A stretch of 64,000 bases of DNA from Whitmania pigra (taxonomy: Eukaryota > Annelida > Clitellata > Hirudinida > Haemopidae), in NCBI GenBank assembly GCA_021613335.1, contig JAJTWR010000228.1, positions 1,622,501 to 1,686,500 of the forward strand. The letters are read 5' to 3'. The position numbers were made by a program, and so were the translations under genes. Numbering within the stretch: position 1 is the stretch's first letter; the number at the start of each line of letters is the position of its first letter. The notes beneath the pieces are model-generated. The model was not told the origin of the DNA, ran no database searches, and saw nothing but the letters and a program-made list of their open reading frames with translations. Of the stretch, positions 50,510 to 63,133 are shown one piece after another.

Positions 50510-51189
50510 TTATGTCCCAGTTTCTCGCAACAAATTAATTATAAGTTAATTAAATATAATTACTTTCGGCTGACCTGAAGACAGAGTTTCTATTATAAGT
50601 TTTTGAAGTTTCTCCAAATACTCAAAATATATTCCCTACTCAAGCTTACTTATTGTAATCTCGCTTTTATGAAATGCTCAACACTTTTGTTGAACAGTCT
50701 ATTTCAGATTTATATCAGCTAAATTTCTAGACAATTAAAAACAACTTTTCACATATAAAGCTCCAACACCTAAACTGTCTGCCCTGTCAAATTTGATCGT
50801 GAAATTGATTTAAAGGTAACAGCTGGAAGTGATTCACATATTTGAAGCTCACACCTGCACTAACATTGCCAAACAAGATGAACCATAATTATTAACATGA
50901 ACACGGCAGTTGCTATATTGACGGGGTAATTATAATAATAATTATTATTATTAATGAGTTTAGTTTAGATGGATTAATGGTTAAATGATGAATAAAGACG
51001 ACTGTAATTGACTTATTGTAAAAACAGACTCGTCCCACCTCGTTGTCACGAAGGATGGATAGTTTGTACTTGTAATTGAGATTGATGGAGAGGGTGGTGA
51101 GATTAAAACGTTTGCGTATGACAACAATGAGGAGGACTTAGTTGGAGATAGTGATGATTATAGTTGCTTTTACATAATGATAATGATAA
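50510..51189. other. Intergenic, upstream of the golgin paralogue
   Basis: AT-rich DNA with no recognised gene. It must contain the promoter of the minus-strand paralogue if that gene is transcribed as modelled. Confidence 0.5.
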
Positions 51190-51331
51190 GTTTATTTGTA
51201 CAGTGCCGTAAGCGTTAGGGGCGCTCAACCATTTGTATAGCGCTGCAAGCTGGATCTCGAACCCGACCCTAACGACCGTTGCTTTTACCATTGTTCGCAG
51301 GCACGCTACCCTCTGAGCCAACTTGCACGCC
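51190..51331 (-). mobile_element. tRNA-derived SINE
   Basis: On the minus strand, an A-box-like TTGGCTCAGAGGGTAGC is followed about 55 bp later by a B box GGGTTCGAGATCC, the split pol III promoter of tRNA-derived SINEs. It shares spaced blocks (CGTGCCTGC, GTTCGAxAxCCAGC, TTGCA) with the copy at 59582-59697. It does not fold as a functional tRNA: there is no matched acceptor stem. It lies about 315 bp upstream of the POLG start codon. Confidence 0.75.
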
Positions 51332-51645
51332 AAATGATGAAACCAATCTTGATAAATTTATATTTCAATTGAAAAAAAACATATTTGTTGCTGATGAAGA
51401 CTTATTTCATTTTTCAAACTTTTGTAATATCCTTTTGTCACATCCCTAGACTGCGCAAAGAACACATGTTTGAGGGAGCGACATTCAAGACTGGATATGA
51501 TCAGCTTGTTTTTATTTTCCGCTTTCGTCTTTTATTGAATTAATGAGTACGTGTTTTTATCCGTAATACGTGACAGCCGAAGAGCTACCGAAGCAGGCCA
51601 ATTAAATTTTTAGAAACGAAAACAATAATCACGTAACGATCGACG
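51332..51645 (+). promoter_or_regulatory. Presumed POLG promoter and 5' leader
   Basis: The 314 bp between the SINE and the POLG ATG. No core element was identified with confidence. Confidence 0.4.
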
Positions 51646-53727
51646 ATGTTGAGGCACAACGCAGTGGGCATTCAAATGCTCCGAAAATCCATTCGGGATC
51701 ACATTTTTAAAAATAAAATCAATAGCAGAGTGCTGACCGAAAAAGACATATTAAAAGTTCATGACCATCTCAAGACTTTTAAAATCCCATATGAAAAGGT
51801 CCAAACCATAGATTCTGTGGATCTAAACTTGCCTCCTTTGAGAGGAGACTCAATAGCTGAACATTTTAAAAACATAGCCAAAGAGCAGGTAGGTCCCTAC
51901 GTGAATATGGCCAACAAATTGGCTGGTTCATCTTTGCCAAAGAAACCAGAAAAGTGGATACAGAAAGAGGGTTGGACAAAGTATGACACCACAACGGGTT
52001 CGAGTTTATGCGTGGAATACCCTAACGAAGAAGTCATGGTCATCGATGTGGAAACATTCGTGCCCAGCGGAGGACATCCGCTCATGGTCGTGGCAGTGTC
52101 GCCAACTTGCTGGTGAGTTTTTTCGACTTTGTAACATCTTGTCGTACTATCAGTCTAGTAATTAAATAATAACGCTAGTAATAAAGTGTGTAAACTTAAA
52201 TAGTCAGTGTTTGAGACATCTTTACTGTTTACTTGTGACTTTAATTTCTTTCTCTAATCATTCTAGGCTTCTCAATTATGAAATTTCTTTTTCATATTTA
52301 TTTGTTTATTGATGTTTTTGAGGGGTTTGTAGCAAATATAAAATATTTATTTTAAGTAATGCTTTTGAAAGTAATTAAATATCAATGATGTTGTTGATGT
52401 TATATTTTATTAATTAATAATAATAAGCTTATTGAATAATAATCTAATAAATCTAATTTTAAAACTCTATGACAAGCACATCAATGATTGCATCAGGTAC
52501 TCGTGGTGCAGTGGCTACCTGAGCTCGAACAAGGTCATATCAGATTCCCCGAAACTGTCGGACCTCGTCACGGTCACCGACAAAAGCAATCCAAAGAAGA
52601 AAGCACTGCTCATCGGACACAATGTCGGTTTCGACAGGTCGTTCATGAGGGAGCAGTACTTCATAGAGGTCGAAGTTAATTAATTTTTATTGAGAACGTT
52701 GTTGATGAAGTTAGAGACGTGTTTGTTTTTGTGGCTGTTTCTTGTTTATTTTGCAATTACTTAGGTCATGGAATTGAAATTATTTAAGTAATTAATAATA
52801 ATAATAATAATAATAATAGTATTAAAAACAATAATAATAATTAGCAATAATAGTAATAGAAACAATAGAAGCAATAATAATAATAAGTTTTTACAAATTG
52901 TTTAAAGCCGTCCAACACAAACTTCTTGGATACGATGGCCCTCCATGTTGCCATTTGCGGCTTCACGAGTTACCAGAGGCTGTTGTATGCTTCTCAGAAG
53001 AACAAGGTCAAAGACAAATCTGCCAACATACCTACTTGGGCGGTGAGCCATTGTATTTTTTGTTTTTCAATTCATTTTAATTAATGATTTAATTAATCTA
53101 AATATAAACATAGAATTAATCATCGTCGTCATCATCATCATTGTAATTGTCATCACCATCATCGTCATAACTTTCTCGACCGTCCACTCCAGATGCAAAG
53201 GTGGATGTCGAAGAGTTGTCCGAACGGTTTGAACTCCGTGCTTCGATTCCACTGCAAAACGAAGGAAGAACTCGACAAACAACTGAGGAACGTCTTTGTC
53301 GAGGGAAGCATCGACGAGATTAACGGGAATTTCCAGGTTGAGATTTCGAATTGATTGGAATAGTTTTTTTAATTTAATTTAATTTAGATTACTTTTTTTC
53401 TAGCATTTAATTAGTTAATGGTTTTATCTTAGATCATTAAGTTATTCAAACCCTGCCTGCAGGAGAGCGCTGTATAAATGATCGATCCTGAAGAATTAAC
53501 TCCGATGCTATGCATGCGATGCTACATAAATTAACTATTTGTTAATATCTAATAAATTAACCGCATCAACGAGCGTTTTGTTCATTTTTGAAGGAGTTGA
53601 TGACTTACTGCTCGGAGGATGTTCGGGCCACGCACGAGGTTTTCAAGGTGCTTTGGCCAAAATTCAAAGAAAGGTTGGAGAGGATAAAAACTTTTTCAAA
53701 GATTAAATTTTACATCAATAAAGCATG

Positions 53728-53763
<36 letters not shown>

Positions 53764-55847
53764 GCTGCTAATGTTATTTCAGTTTAATTTTTATAAAAAA
53801 TTATTATTAAAATTTACTGTTCTTATTATTACTTGATTTTAATAGATTAGCAGAGCATGGTAGTGACATTAACTTCAATCTCATCATCAGGTTCCCGCAC
53901 CCGGTGACCTTAGGCGGAATGTTCGAAATGGGCAAGTCGTACCTGCCGGTGAACGAGAACTGGTTCAAGTACATCGAGACTTCGAATGAAAAGTTCGAGG
54001 AGTTGGAAAACAAAGGAAAGGAGTTGTTGGTGGGACTCGTCGAAGAAGCCAAGCTGAAGGCAGACGGCGAAAGGCACGTTCGACGTTTGTTTGTCTGCCT
54101 GGTTATTTGTTCCGAGGATATATTATTTATTAATATTTAGGTAAAAATGAAGTAATACGAATTAACAAGTTAATAATAATTAATGTTGTAATTATCACCT
54201 TTGTAATTATCATCATCATCATCATCATTATTGTTGTTGTTGTTTTCAACAGTTACAAGAAGGACATCTGGCTGTGGGATCTCGATTGGTCAAAAAAATC
54301 AAAGAAATTGAAACACATCGAAGTTGGTATTTATTAACAATGTCACTAATAACTCTTACTTGCTGACATTGACTTAATTAATCATGCTCTAGTCTTTTAT
54401 TATAATTATTAATTAGCCACTGATTATGTTGCAACTACGACCCGGATACTTCCAGATACCGAGTGCATCATCAGGGAAGAAGCCAAAGAAGATGTCAGAC
54501 AAGGCTCCAAAGTACCTTGATTCCTTAATTCATTTCCAATTGCCTAAAACATAATCGTAATCATTCTAATAGAGTTTACAACAATTAAAATGTTCATTAT
54601 TCTAATTATTAGCAATTAATTTAAGTCCACAAAATTAGCTGCAATGACAAAAAAAATAATGCTGGAATAATAATGGTCCATACAGCAGGGCACCGACATC
54701 AAGGTATCAGATAGCGCCCGTGATCTTGGGGTGCTCATTGATAACACACTCACCTACAAAGCCCACATTAACACCATTGTTCATAAAGCATTTGTGAGGT
54801 TGAGACTACTCCTTAAATGCTTTCGTACAAGACACAAAAAAATTCTAACCAGAGCATATTGCACTTATGTCCGACCTATCCTCGAATATTGTTCCCCAAT
54901 ATGGAGCCCACATAGCAAGCAGCTCGTACGAAAGATTGAACGTGTCCAAAGATATTTTACAAGAACCATACCCGGATTTAGATCTCTGCCCTACCATACC
55001 AGATTACGGCTGCTGAGACTCAATACTCTTGAACATAGACGGCTTGTCAGCGACCTATGCTTCTGCTATAAAATAGTTCACGGGCTTGTTCAGTGCACAA
55101 TTCCGGAATTCCCTTCGTTTCTTACTTCAAGAACTCGCGGTCATCTCCTTCGTCTACGACAAGAACAATGTTCCACCAAACACAGGCAACACTTCTTCAT
55201 CAACCGAGTCGTCAAACCTTGGAACTCTCTATCCCTGACATCATTAATTCCTCAACATTTTCTCGCTTCAAATCCTGCCTGTCGCTCTTTAACCTCAATA
55301 ATTACCTCCTAATTAAGTGATCACTTAACCTTTTTATCGTTGCACTCTGTTCTCGCGAACATCTAAAACCATTGTATATAATTGCGTTAGAGGTCATAGA
55401 TGACCCTGCAATTTGTTTTGAAATAAAATAAATAAATAAAAAAAAAATAGATAATACAGTACCATTAATATACATTCGGTATCACAGAATTCATTTTGCC
55501 CAATGTCTACTGTGATCATTCAAAGCACCCATGAAAATTCTCTCATTTCTTTAACCAATAATCCCACCTCAGATGGTATGTGGAGTTGTGCGAGGTCGAC
55601 GACAACAACAACCTGGTACCTTCCCTCATCTCGCTCCAGCGGAGGGTTGCAGTCAAGCTTCTCCAGCTGGTATGGAATGGCTTTCCACTCCACCACAGCT
55701 CAAAGCACGGATGGGGGTACCTCGTTCCCTTTTCCTCTGACGCCCCCCTGAAGCCGGCCCTGGAGGAGCGCTGCCCCGATGATGCTGCCGATTTTCCCCT
55801 ACAGTCAGTGGAAGATGTTTGTTAATAAATTAATGCTTTATTACCAT

Positions 55848-55899
<52 letters not shown>

Positions 55900-58800
55900 C
55901 ATCATCATTATTAACTAGCTGATTATTTTATACTTCAACGATTTCCAGACAACTCATTGACTATTGCAATAACACGCAACCTGAAGTGGTGAGGAAGATC
56001 CACGAAGCCAACCTGAACAACCCACAATTTGGGACAGAAATTCTCGATGAGATGGAGTCCCTGTGGGATGCTTCCGACCCCAACGAGGTTCAAAGTTTAC
56101 CTGTGGTTAAATATTCATGCAATGATATCTGACAACCTTATGGTTACAATGTAATAGCTTAGTTAGTATATTAGTGTAGTTAGTTAGTATGTTAGCATCA
56201 TTAGATGAAGACTGTAATTATGAATAAGTATGTGTGTAAGATGTTGCCTAAATCAAGTTAATAAGGTATATATTTTTATAAATAATTTTTCAAATATTGC
56301 TTAATTATTACCTTATTATTTAATTACTCTAAATATCATTAATACGAGATGATTGTTGCGATTATGATAATGATAATTTTTATTAGTATTGTTTTTATTA
56401 CTAGTATAATTAATATTAATGTTGTTTAACAAATTACAGGTTGAATCTCAGCCCATTAAGACCACAAGTTCTATGGAAGAGTTGCCAATTCTCAATGTTG
56501 TACCTGGTTGTTACTTCTACAAACTTCCACGAAAGGTTCAAACCTGATGATGATTATAATAATGACGAAGATGATGATGATGATGTTAAGGGTGATAGCG
56601 ATGACGGTGATGTGGCGATCATGATGTCAATTACATTACATTCCACAGAAGACTAATTAATTACCTTGCTAATTAAATAATTTAATTATCATACACACTC
56701 ATAAACGTGCTTACATCTTAAAGCAAGATGTTTGAGAAACATGGCAATAAATACAAATTTATTTCTTGGGTCAATCAATCCCAGGATGGCGGTGGGGCAA
56801 ACGTTGGAAGCCCCCTGAGCAAGGACTTCCACCACGACATCGACCAGGGCACGCTCAGTTCGCTCCTCGGTAAAAGTGTTGAAGCCATCTTGAAGCAGGG
56901 AAGCATCTCATCCTATTGGAAAAATAACGTTAAAAGGATCAGGTAATGACAATAATAATATTAATAATAATAATGATGATGATGACAATAATATTAAACA
57001 TTAACAGTAATGTGAGTAATGAAATAAATAAATACATTTAGGAAAATTATGTAATTAAGTGTAATTTGACAGTTCGCAGCTCGTGATCGGCCTCAGGCAT
57101 GAAGATCTCTCGGAGATCATCACTGGGTAATATTATAATTATTATTAATTATTTTTATGATTATTAAGCTACTAACTATTATGTAATAATGACATTATTA
57201 CATTTTATTATTTGATCCTAATGGTTATACACTAACATTGTTTTTACTTTTATTGATGTGAAGTCAGTTAAGCAGTTTTGAAAATCAAATGACATTAAAA
57301 ATTTATTAATAAAGAATTCAGTATGATATTTATGACTATGATTGTAATGATGGTAGGAATCGACCGGGGACCCTTTTTATGGAGAATGTCGTAAAACATG
57401 TATAAGATATTTTAAAAAATTTTTAAAGTGCAAACATCTATTCCATTTCTGAATCCAAGTTATCATAAAATCTCTCATTTGGTGGAATAAAATCACCAGG
57501 TTATGAAAGCTCTCGACAGAGGCTTGGATTTGAATTCTTAATGCACCAAGGCCAAAGTCTTAATAACTCGTCTTCCCAGGCCTGGTATTAATAGTTCACG
57601 ATAGCTCAAAATGACTCATCACAATAAACAAAATAGTTGGATGTGTGAAATAAAGCTGCTCTTAAAATACTTAGACTAAAGAAACAGTTATGTTTCCTCA
57701 TTCTTTGGCAAATTTTACGTTGAACCACGAATGCCATTTAGAACTGCTTTCACTATCACTCGGGCCGGCAGGCGGGCCATCTATCCACTTCAGGTTTGCC
57801 ACTATGCTAGCAGCTCAATAGGTCACACCTTCCGGAAGGAAAGGATCATCCGAGACATCTACAGTTTCTTCATAAACTTGTTATCTTGTTCTATCTCTGC
57901 CTTCTCAGACACATTTCAGCTTTTAAAAGATGCAACCCCTCTTTAAGAGGTGACCTTTTTCATTCTATCCTAATGTCAAGCAACTCAAAAAGACTGAATT
58001 TCTCTTTAGCCCTTGATTAAGGTTGATATCCAAAGATAGTTAAGGAAGGAATAGTAAACACAAGTTCTATGTGTACAAATGAGTCTTGAAATGATGGAAT
58101 TACAGCCAAATAACTGCATTCAGTGAATGTGCCTGCTAGCATTGCATTAGTTTTAAAAAGTTTAAGAAAAGCAGAAAATTACACTATTCAGAGTTCTAAA
58201 CTAGAAAGTTTCATATCTGAACATGTATTTTGTACCCTGCTAAAAAAGTGATCCGGCTGATTCCTAAATGACATGTACAATATTGGTAATACTAGTTCAA
58301 TCAACAGCAAGATATTTATGTATAATAATAAGAGTATGTTAATAATTTGTTTTTGAAAGTAACGAAAACTACAAAAAAGGTTTGTACTACGGGGCCATCC
58401 TGCCGAGGATCGTAACAGCAGGAACTGTTACCAGAAGAGCTGTCGAAGCCACTTGGATGACTGCCAGTAATGCCTATGTTAGGAACTATTTATTCATTTA
58501 AAATATAATTGCTAATTATTATTATTATATTACTATTAATAACAATCAATAAAAAATTTAAATCATAATTTCATCTATTAAATAACTTTTCAACTCGAGA
58601 CCATCGTAAATTGTTCGACCAATGAAACGTCCGCTTAAACAGAGCAACAGAATCGGCAGCGAATTGAAATCCATGGTTCAGTCACCTCCGGGTTACTCGT
58701 TCGTCGGAGCTGACGTCGATTCGCAGGAACTCTGGATTTCAGCAATCCTTGGGGATGCTCACTTTGCTGGAGAACATGGTGGGCTGTCTGTAAATTATTA

Positions 58801-61628
58801 TTAAGTTATTATTATTGTTATTATTATAATTAACAGTTGTTATTATTATTAAAAATGTTACATGTGGTATTGTTTACAAATTGGCATAATGCAGTTATTT
58901 ACATTAAAAAGTATTGAAACAAGTTAGTGCTACTTGTTTTATTACTATTATTATTATTATTGTTAGGAAACAGTATTATTAAAATTATATATTACTGTAT
59001 TGAAATTATTGTAAGTTATTAAGAATTCATTATCACAATATAAAATAGTTAAAACAACTCCTCCCTCTCTCTCCAGTGAAACTGAAAAATATTTTCAATG
59101 CTTAAATTCTTCTCACAGGATGCACGGCCTTCGGATGGATGACCCTTCAGGGCAGTAAAGCCGAGGGCACTGACATGCACAGCAGGGTGGCCGAGATGCT
59201 CGGGATTTCCAGGGACAGTGCAAAGGTCATTGTTTAAGATAGTAAATGTATTTTATGTGGTAATTATTAATATTAATTACAAGAAATGCAATGAAATTTA
59301 CAGAACTAATTAATTATTGAACCAATATTATTAAATTAATTCCACTCGTCTAGATATTCAACTACGGTCGAATTTACGGAGCAGGTCTGAAGTTTGCAGA
59401 GCAAATGCTTCAGAAGTTCAATTCTCAGATTTCGAAAGAAGAAGCCAAGGAAAGAGCAACTAAAATGTTCCAGGCAACAAAGGGAGTCAAAGTCAGGTTG
59501 TAAATGTTGTCAGTTACAGTCTATTTATTAAACGTTACTAATTATCATTTCTGTTGTGTTTGTAAGTTGTAACTTCACTTATATAAAGCCATATGCATAG
59601 CGTCAGAGGCGCTGGGTCAGTGCAGGCTGGGTTTCGAACACGACACCCTTACTGCCGCATGCAGGCACGTAACCCATTCGGCTAACCTGCACTCCCAGTT
59701 GAATTTGAAAGCAACTCACAACCAAACAAAGCCGAATAACTTTTAACACAACCGAAATGAAACACATAAAAACCTAAAACAGGCAAAAAACTTATCAGAA
59801 ACTTAATTAGTCAACGATTTAATTATTAATTAAATTATGACCAACTACTTATATAATATTCAACGATTTCATTATTAATTAAATTATGACCAACTACTTA
59901 TATAATATTCTTCTAGGTTGGAAAAGTTCTTATAATTATTATTTCATATTTACGAACAATATGACACTAAATTTAATGTAATTGTTTTATAATTCTGCAG
60001 AGGCAAATATTTGGATAACGGCCTCTATGAAGGACCACATTGGCAAGGTGGCAGGTGAGTCATATTATATTTAAAACAATAAATAATTAATTAATGTCAT
60101 AATTATCGATTAATAGTCATTGTAAAATACAAAATAAATATTAATTAATACTTAATTAATAAATAATTCAATACATATATTAAAAAATTAAATATATTCA
60201 ATTATTATAAATATTAATTAATTGATCCTAGCGAATCTCACATGTTCAACAAGTTAGAGAAGGTAGCTTCCTTAAGCAATCCCAGAACTCCTGTGCTGAA
60301 GGCCAGTATGAGTCAAGCAATTGAACCTGTTGTCGTGGGGAAGGATGTGAGTCTCTCATGTTTGACCTTTGACCTTAGTGACTCCAATTAGTTCAGGTCT
60401 TATGTTATCTGTACAGATACAAGTACATGCTACATGCAATGGTTCTGCATTGAAATTTCAATCAACCAAATTGAGAATGTTATCGTATTAATCTTTATTA
60501 AGTGATAAGTTATTGCATTGCTTGTTAAACTAGTTACTTACGATTACTTGATGAGTAACTATTTATTACAATTAAATTAATTTTATTACATTTTATAGTT
60601 CATGACAAGCAGGATCAACTGGGTGGTTCAAAGTTCAGCTGTCGACTACCTCCATCTAATGCTCGTGTGCATGCGGTGGCTGTTCGAGGAGTACAACATC
60701 GGGGGTAGGTTCTGCATCAGCATCCACGATGAGGTCAGGTACCTCGTCCCCGACAGGGACAAGTACCGGGCTGCCCTTGCCCTGCAGGTCACGAACCTCT
60801 TCACGAGGTCGATGTTTGCCCATGAACTCCAGTTTGATGACCTTCCACAGGTATGAAGTTCAACTTAACAGTTCATTGTGATGTTCAAATTCAAAATGTT
60901 GCTTCTCTGAGTTCATAAACCTCGGGATGTGTCTTTAAATTTCGCGCCATCCGTCATTATCCCATGTTCTATTTTTGACCTAAATTTTTAAATTCATCTC
61001 CAGTCAGTGGCATTCTTCAGCTCCGTGGAGATTGACAGATGTCTCAGGAAGGATGCCCTGAACGACTGCATCACACCTTCAAATGAAAAGGGTCTCCTCG
61101 AAGAATACCTCATACCCAAAGGTAACTGGGTGGGATCAACTGGGATGGTTTTAATGACAGCAAATGCTGCATACCATAATCATGAATAATGTTAACTTCA
61201 GTGAACAATAATTTGTAATCAGGGAATTTTATAATTATAATCGCTTTAGCCATTTTTTAATGGAACATGAAATTTGGTATGAAATATAAAGTGGACATTT
61301 CAATTTGAAGGAGAATCACTGACCATTGCAGACATTTTGGAAAAGACAGGTGGAGAGATGAAAGGTTGGTTTGTTATGCCACTTAGGGATACTGTTTCAG
61401 CTTTTCCCAGGCTGGGGTGAGCAATCTCCAAATTTATGTCTCAGAGTGCCATGTGATATTTCTGTCTGATGTTCTTAAATGTTGTTTTATTATTTACCAT
61501 CATATTTTATTTTTTTTTATTTAATGTCAATTTTTGAAGCCGATGCCCTCAAATCCTCAGATGTCGAAGCATCAAAAGTGGAGCAAGGAGAAATAAACTT
61601 GTGGCAATCTCTTGCTGAATCAAACTAA
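51646..61628 (+). CDS. POLG: Mitochondrial DNA polymerase gamma catalytic subunit, 23 coding exons, complete
   Basis: Exons: 51646-52112, 52497-52668, 52908-53042, 53193-53336, 53594-53673, 53891-54073, 54253-54322, 54456-54511, 55573-55803, 55949-56087, 56440-56535, 56785-56942, 57073-57126, 58360-58477, 58643-58778, 59119-59225, 59354-59496, 60001-60054, 60232-60346, 60599-60850, 61004-61121, 61311-61364, 61540-61628; joined in phase, 1056 residues. It replicates mtDNA. The basic N-terminus suits mitochondrial import. Exonuclease motifs: DVET (I), GHNVGFDR (II), [13 protein letters not shown] (III). Polymerase motifs: [17 protein letters not shown] (A), [11 protein letters not shown] (B), SIHDEVRYL (C); the catalytic acids are present. 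The donor after 54073 is GC. The spacer is shorter than in human POLG, and the stretch between ATKG and ESHMFNKLE is about 20-25 residues against nearly 60 in human. Confidence 0.97.
53729..53763. repeat. (ATT)n microsatellite in a POLG intron
   Basis: Pure ATT run between exons 53594-53673 and 53891-54073. Confidence 0.9.
54680..55450 (+). mobile_element. 5'-truncated LINE (CR1/Jockey-type) in a POLG intron
   Basis: The frame 54731-55312 is the end of a non-LTR reverse transcriptase: [16 protein letters not shown], then [34 protein letters not shown] and YKIVHGL, followed by a stop, a short 3' region and AATAAA repeats with poly-A to about 55450. The preceding fingers, palm and endonuclease are absent. 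The frame is intact over about 190 residues, so insertion is fairly recent. It is in the same orientation as POLG, between exons 54456-54511 and 55573-55803. No clear target duplication was found. Confidence 0.88.
55848..55903. repeat. (ATT)n microsatellite in a POLG intron
   Basis: ATT run with a CAT end, just before exon 55949-56087. Confidence 0.9.
59582..59697 (-). mobile_element. tRNA-derived SINE in a POLG intron
   Basis: The minus strand reads TTAGCCGAATGGGTTA (A-box-like), ACGTGCCTGC, then GTGTTCGAAACCCAGC (B-box-like). Same family as 51331-51190, inserted in the same antisense orientation relative to POLG. Confidence 0.75.
59812..59910. repeat. 49-bp tandem duplication in a POLG intron
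   Basis: A 49-bp block beginning CAACGATTT and containing ATTATGACCAACTACTTATA occurs twice in direct succession with one mismatch near the start. Confidence 0.9.
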
Positions 61629-62553
61629 CATCTGATTTAATCCAGTACCCAGAGAATTATGTCGAACAGTTTTGTATATGTCTTGTTAATGTGAACCTTT
61701 TCATTCATCATAACTCTGGCAATATTTTGTTTTATTTTTTTTAAATAAAATTACACATCAATGATATCATAATCGTCAACCTATATTGTTAAAAGGTTAG
61801 TTCCACCAATTATTGCCAAAGAGACTGATAATTGGTGTCTGTATTCACTAGAATAATCTAATTCCTTAAGAATTATTAAGAGCTACATTAGATTTCAGTT
61901 GACCAACTAGAAATCATGAGTTCTGCATTTTGCTTAGGTTGTGCTCGCATCCTTGCAAGTTTGATCAATTGAACAAATTAGTTGAACTGAGATCTTATTT
62001 AGACCCTGTCAATCTAGCTACGGTTTTATGCCGTGTTTGTGATTTGACATTTTTACTAATATGAAACTTCCTAATCCAAATTAGGCATCTAAAAAATGTT
62101 CATAATAAAAGGGAATGGTAGTTTTACAGAGATAATTTAACTTATTTAGGAATAATATACTGGGATCGTTGCAAATATTTGATAAAAAATAAATTATAAT
62201 GTAGTGACGCAAACAAGCAGACTGAACAAAGCCATCAAATTGCAAAAAACAACAAAGTACAAAGCAATTCAGCACAACAATGGCACTACAAACGTTTTGT
62301 AGGATTTTTAAATAAATATCAAAAATAATGGAAAAGTTTGGATTCTATAGGTATTAATGAATAAAATCTTTGTCAATATATTTTTATTTGTCAATAAAAT
62401 TAAATAAAAAATAATTTTATTGAAAATGGATTATATTCATGAACGCATGAAGTACAATAAACATAAGTGATGGAACGCTTAGTAAAAAATTATTATTTTT
62501 TAACATTCGATTACTAGTTAATTAAAAAAAATGTCCAGGGTGGGTGGGACACT
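61629..62553. other. Intergenic between convergent genes
   Basis: POLG 3' non-coding DNA, with AATAAA at 61744-61749 as the likely poly-A signal, meets the 3' non-coding DNA of the minus-strand coiled-coil gene. Minus-strand frame 62275-62081 is not recognised. Confidence 0.6.
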
Positions 62554-62730
62554 CTAACACCGATGCAAATTAATCAATTTTAGAAGGTCTTCCAGTTCCA
62601 ATTTCTTCCTCTGAAGAAGGTCAATGTATGACCTGAGATTGGAATTATCTTTTTCAAGGCATCTGATAATTTCCTCCAACTCAGGGATCCTGGATAGACA
62701 CTCTTTTCCTCTTTCACTCATTTGATTGAG
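62554..62730 (-). CDS. Last exon of a coiled-coil protein gene extending past the right edge (partial)
   Basis: After an acceptor (CTTTTCTTTTAG) the exon encodes 58 residues and a stop: charged heptad sequence including ELEEIIRCLEKDNSNLRSYI and LLQRKKLELEDLLKLI, ending LHRC. The phase at the acceptor is 0. It resembles coiled-coil proteins in general. IIRCLEKxxxxLR recalls the TIRCLEARFESLRKQ segment of the golgin in this window, but that is too short to claim descent. Upstream exons are not visible between 62731 and 64000. Confidence 0.6.
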   Translation of the reverse strand, partial: LNQMSERGKECLSRIPELEEIIRCLEKDNSNLRSYIDLLQRKKLELEDLLKLINLHRC

Positions 62731-63133
62731 CTAAAAGAAAAGTCCAAGCTGTTTATTCGTGTAAACAAATAATTACAGTATTATTTCATAATATTAATAA
62801 TAACATAAAATACTTATGTAATAAGCATACGAATATACGTAATATATTAATATTATAATAATATTGTAATAATGTATGTAGTATATAATATTAATTTAAA
62901 TATAATTATAATACTGGAAAAATACTAATTATTATTATTATTACATTTCCTTTGGTAATACTGGAACCACACAACGCAAATTAGTCATTTGATGATGATG
63001 TGATCAGCTTTAATCAATTAATTACCAATTATGATTATTTTATAAAAGTTTAATTACAATTATTTAATTATGTAATATCTGATGAAAATCATCTTTAGAA
63101 ACTATTTTATTATGCCCAATGTTATGCCAGGTT
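62731..63133. other. AT-rich stretch, nothing recognised
   Basis: Very AT-rich sequence that would be intronic to the minus-strand coiled-coil gene. No exon or element seen. Confidence 0.5.

Noticed and set aside
51190..51331. Possible tRNA gene
   Set aside because: A and B boxes are present but no acceptor stem or cloverleaf can be formed. A related copy exists at 59582-59697, so it is a SINE.
56728..56784. Upstream extension of POLG exon 56785-56942 to an ATG at 56728
   Set aside because: Homology to POLG (KLPxKDG...NVGSP) and the acceptor AATCCCAG place the exon start at 56785. The upstream part is intron.
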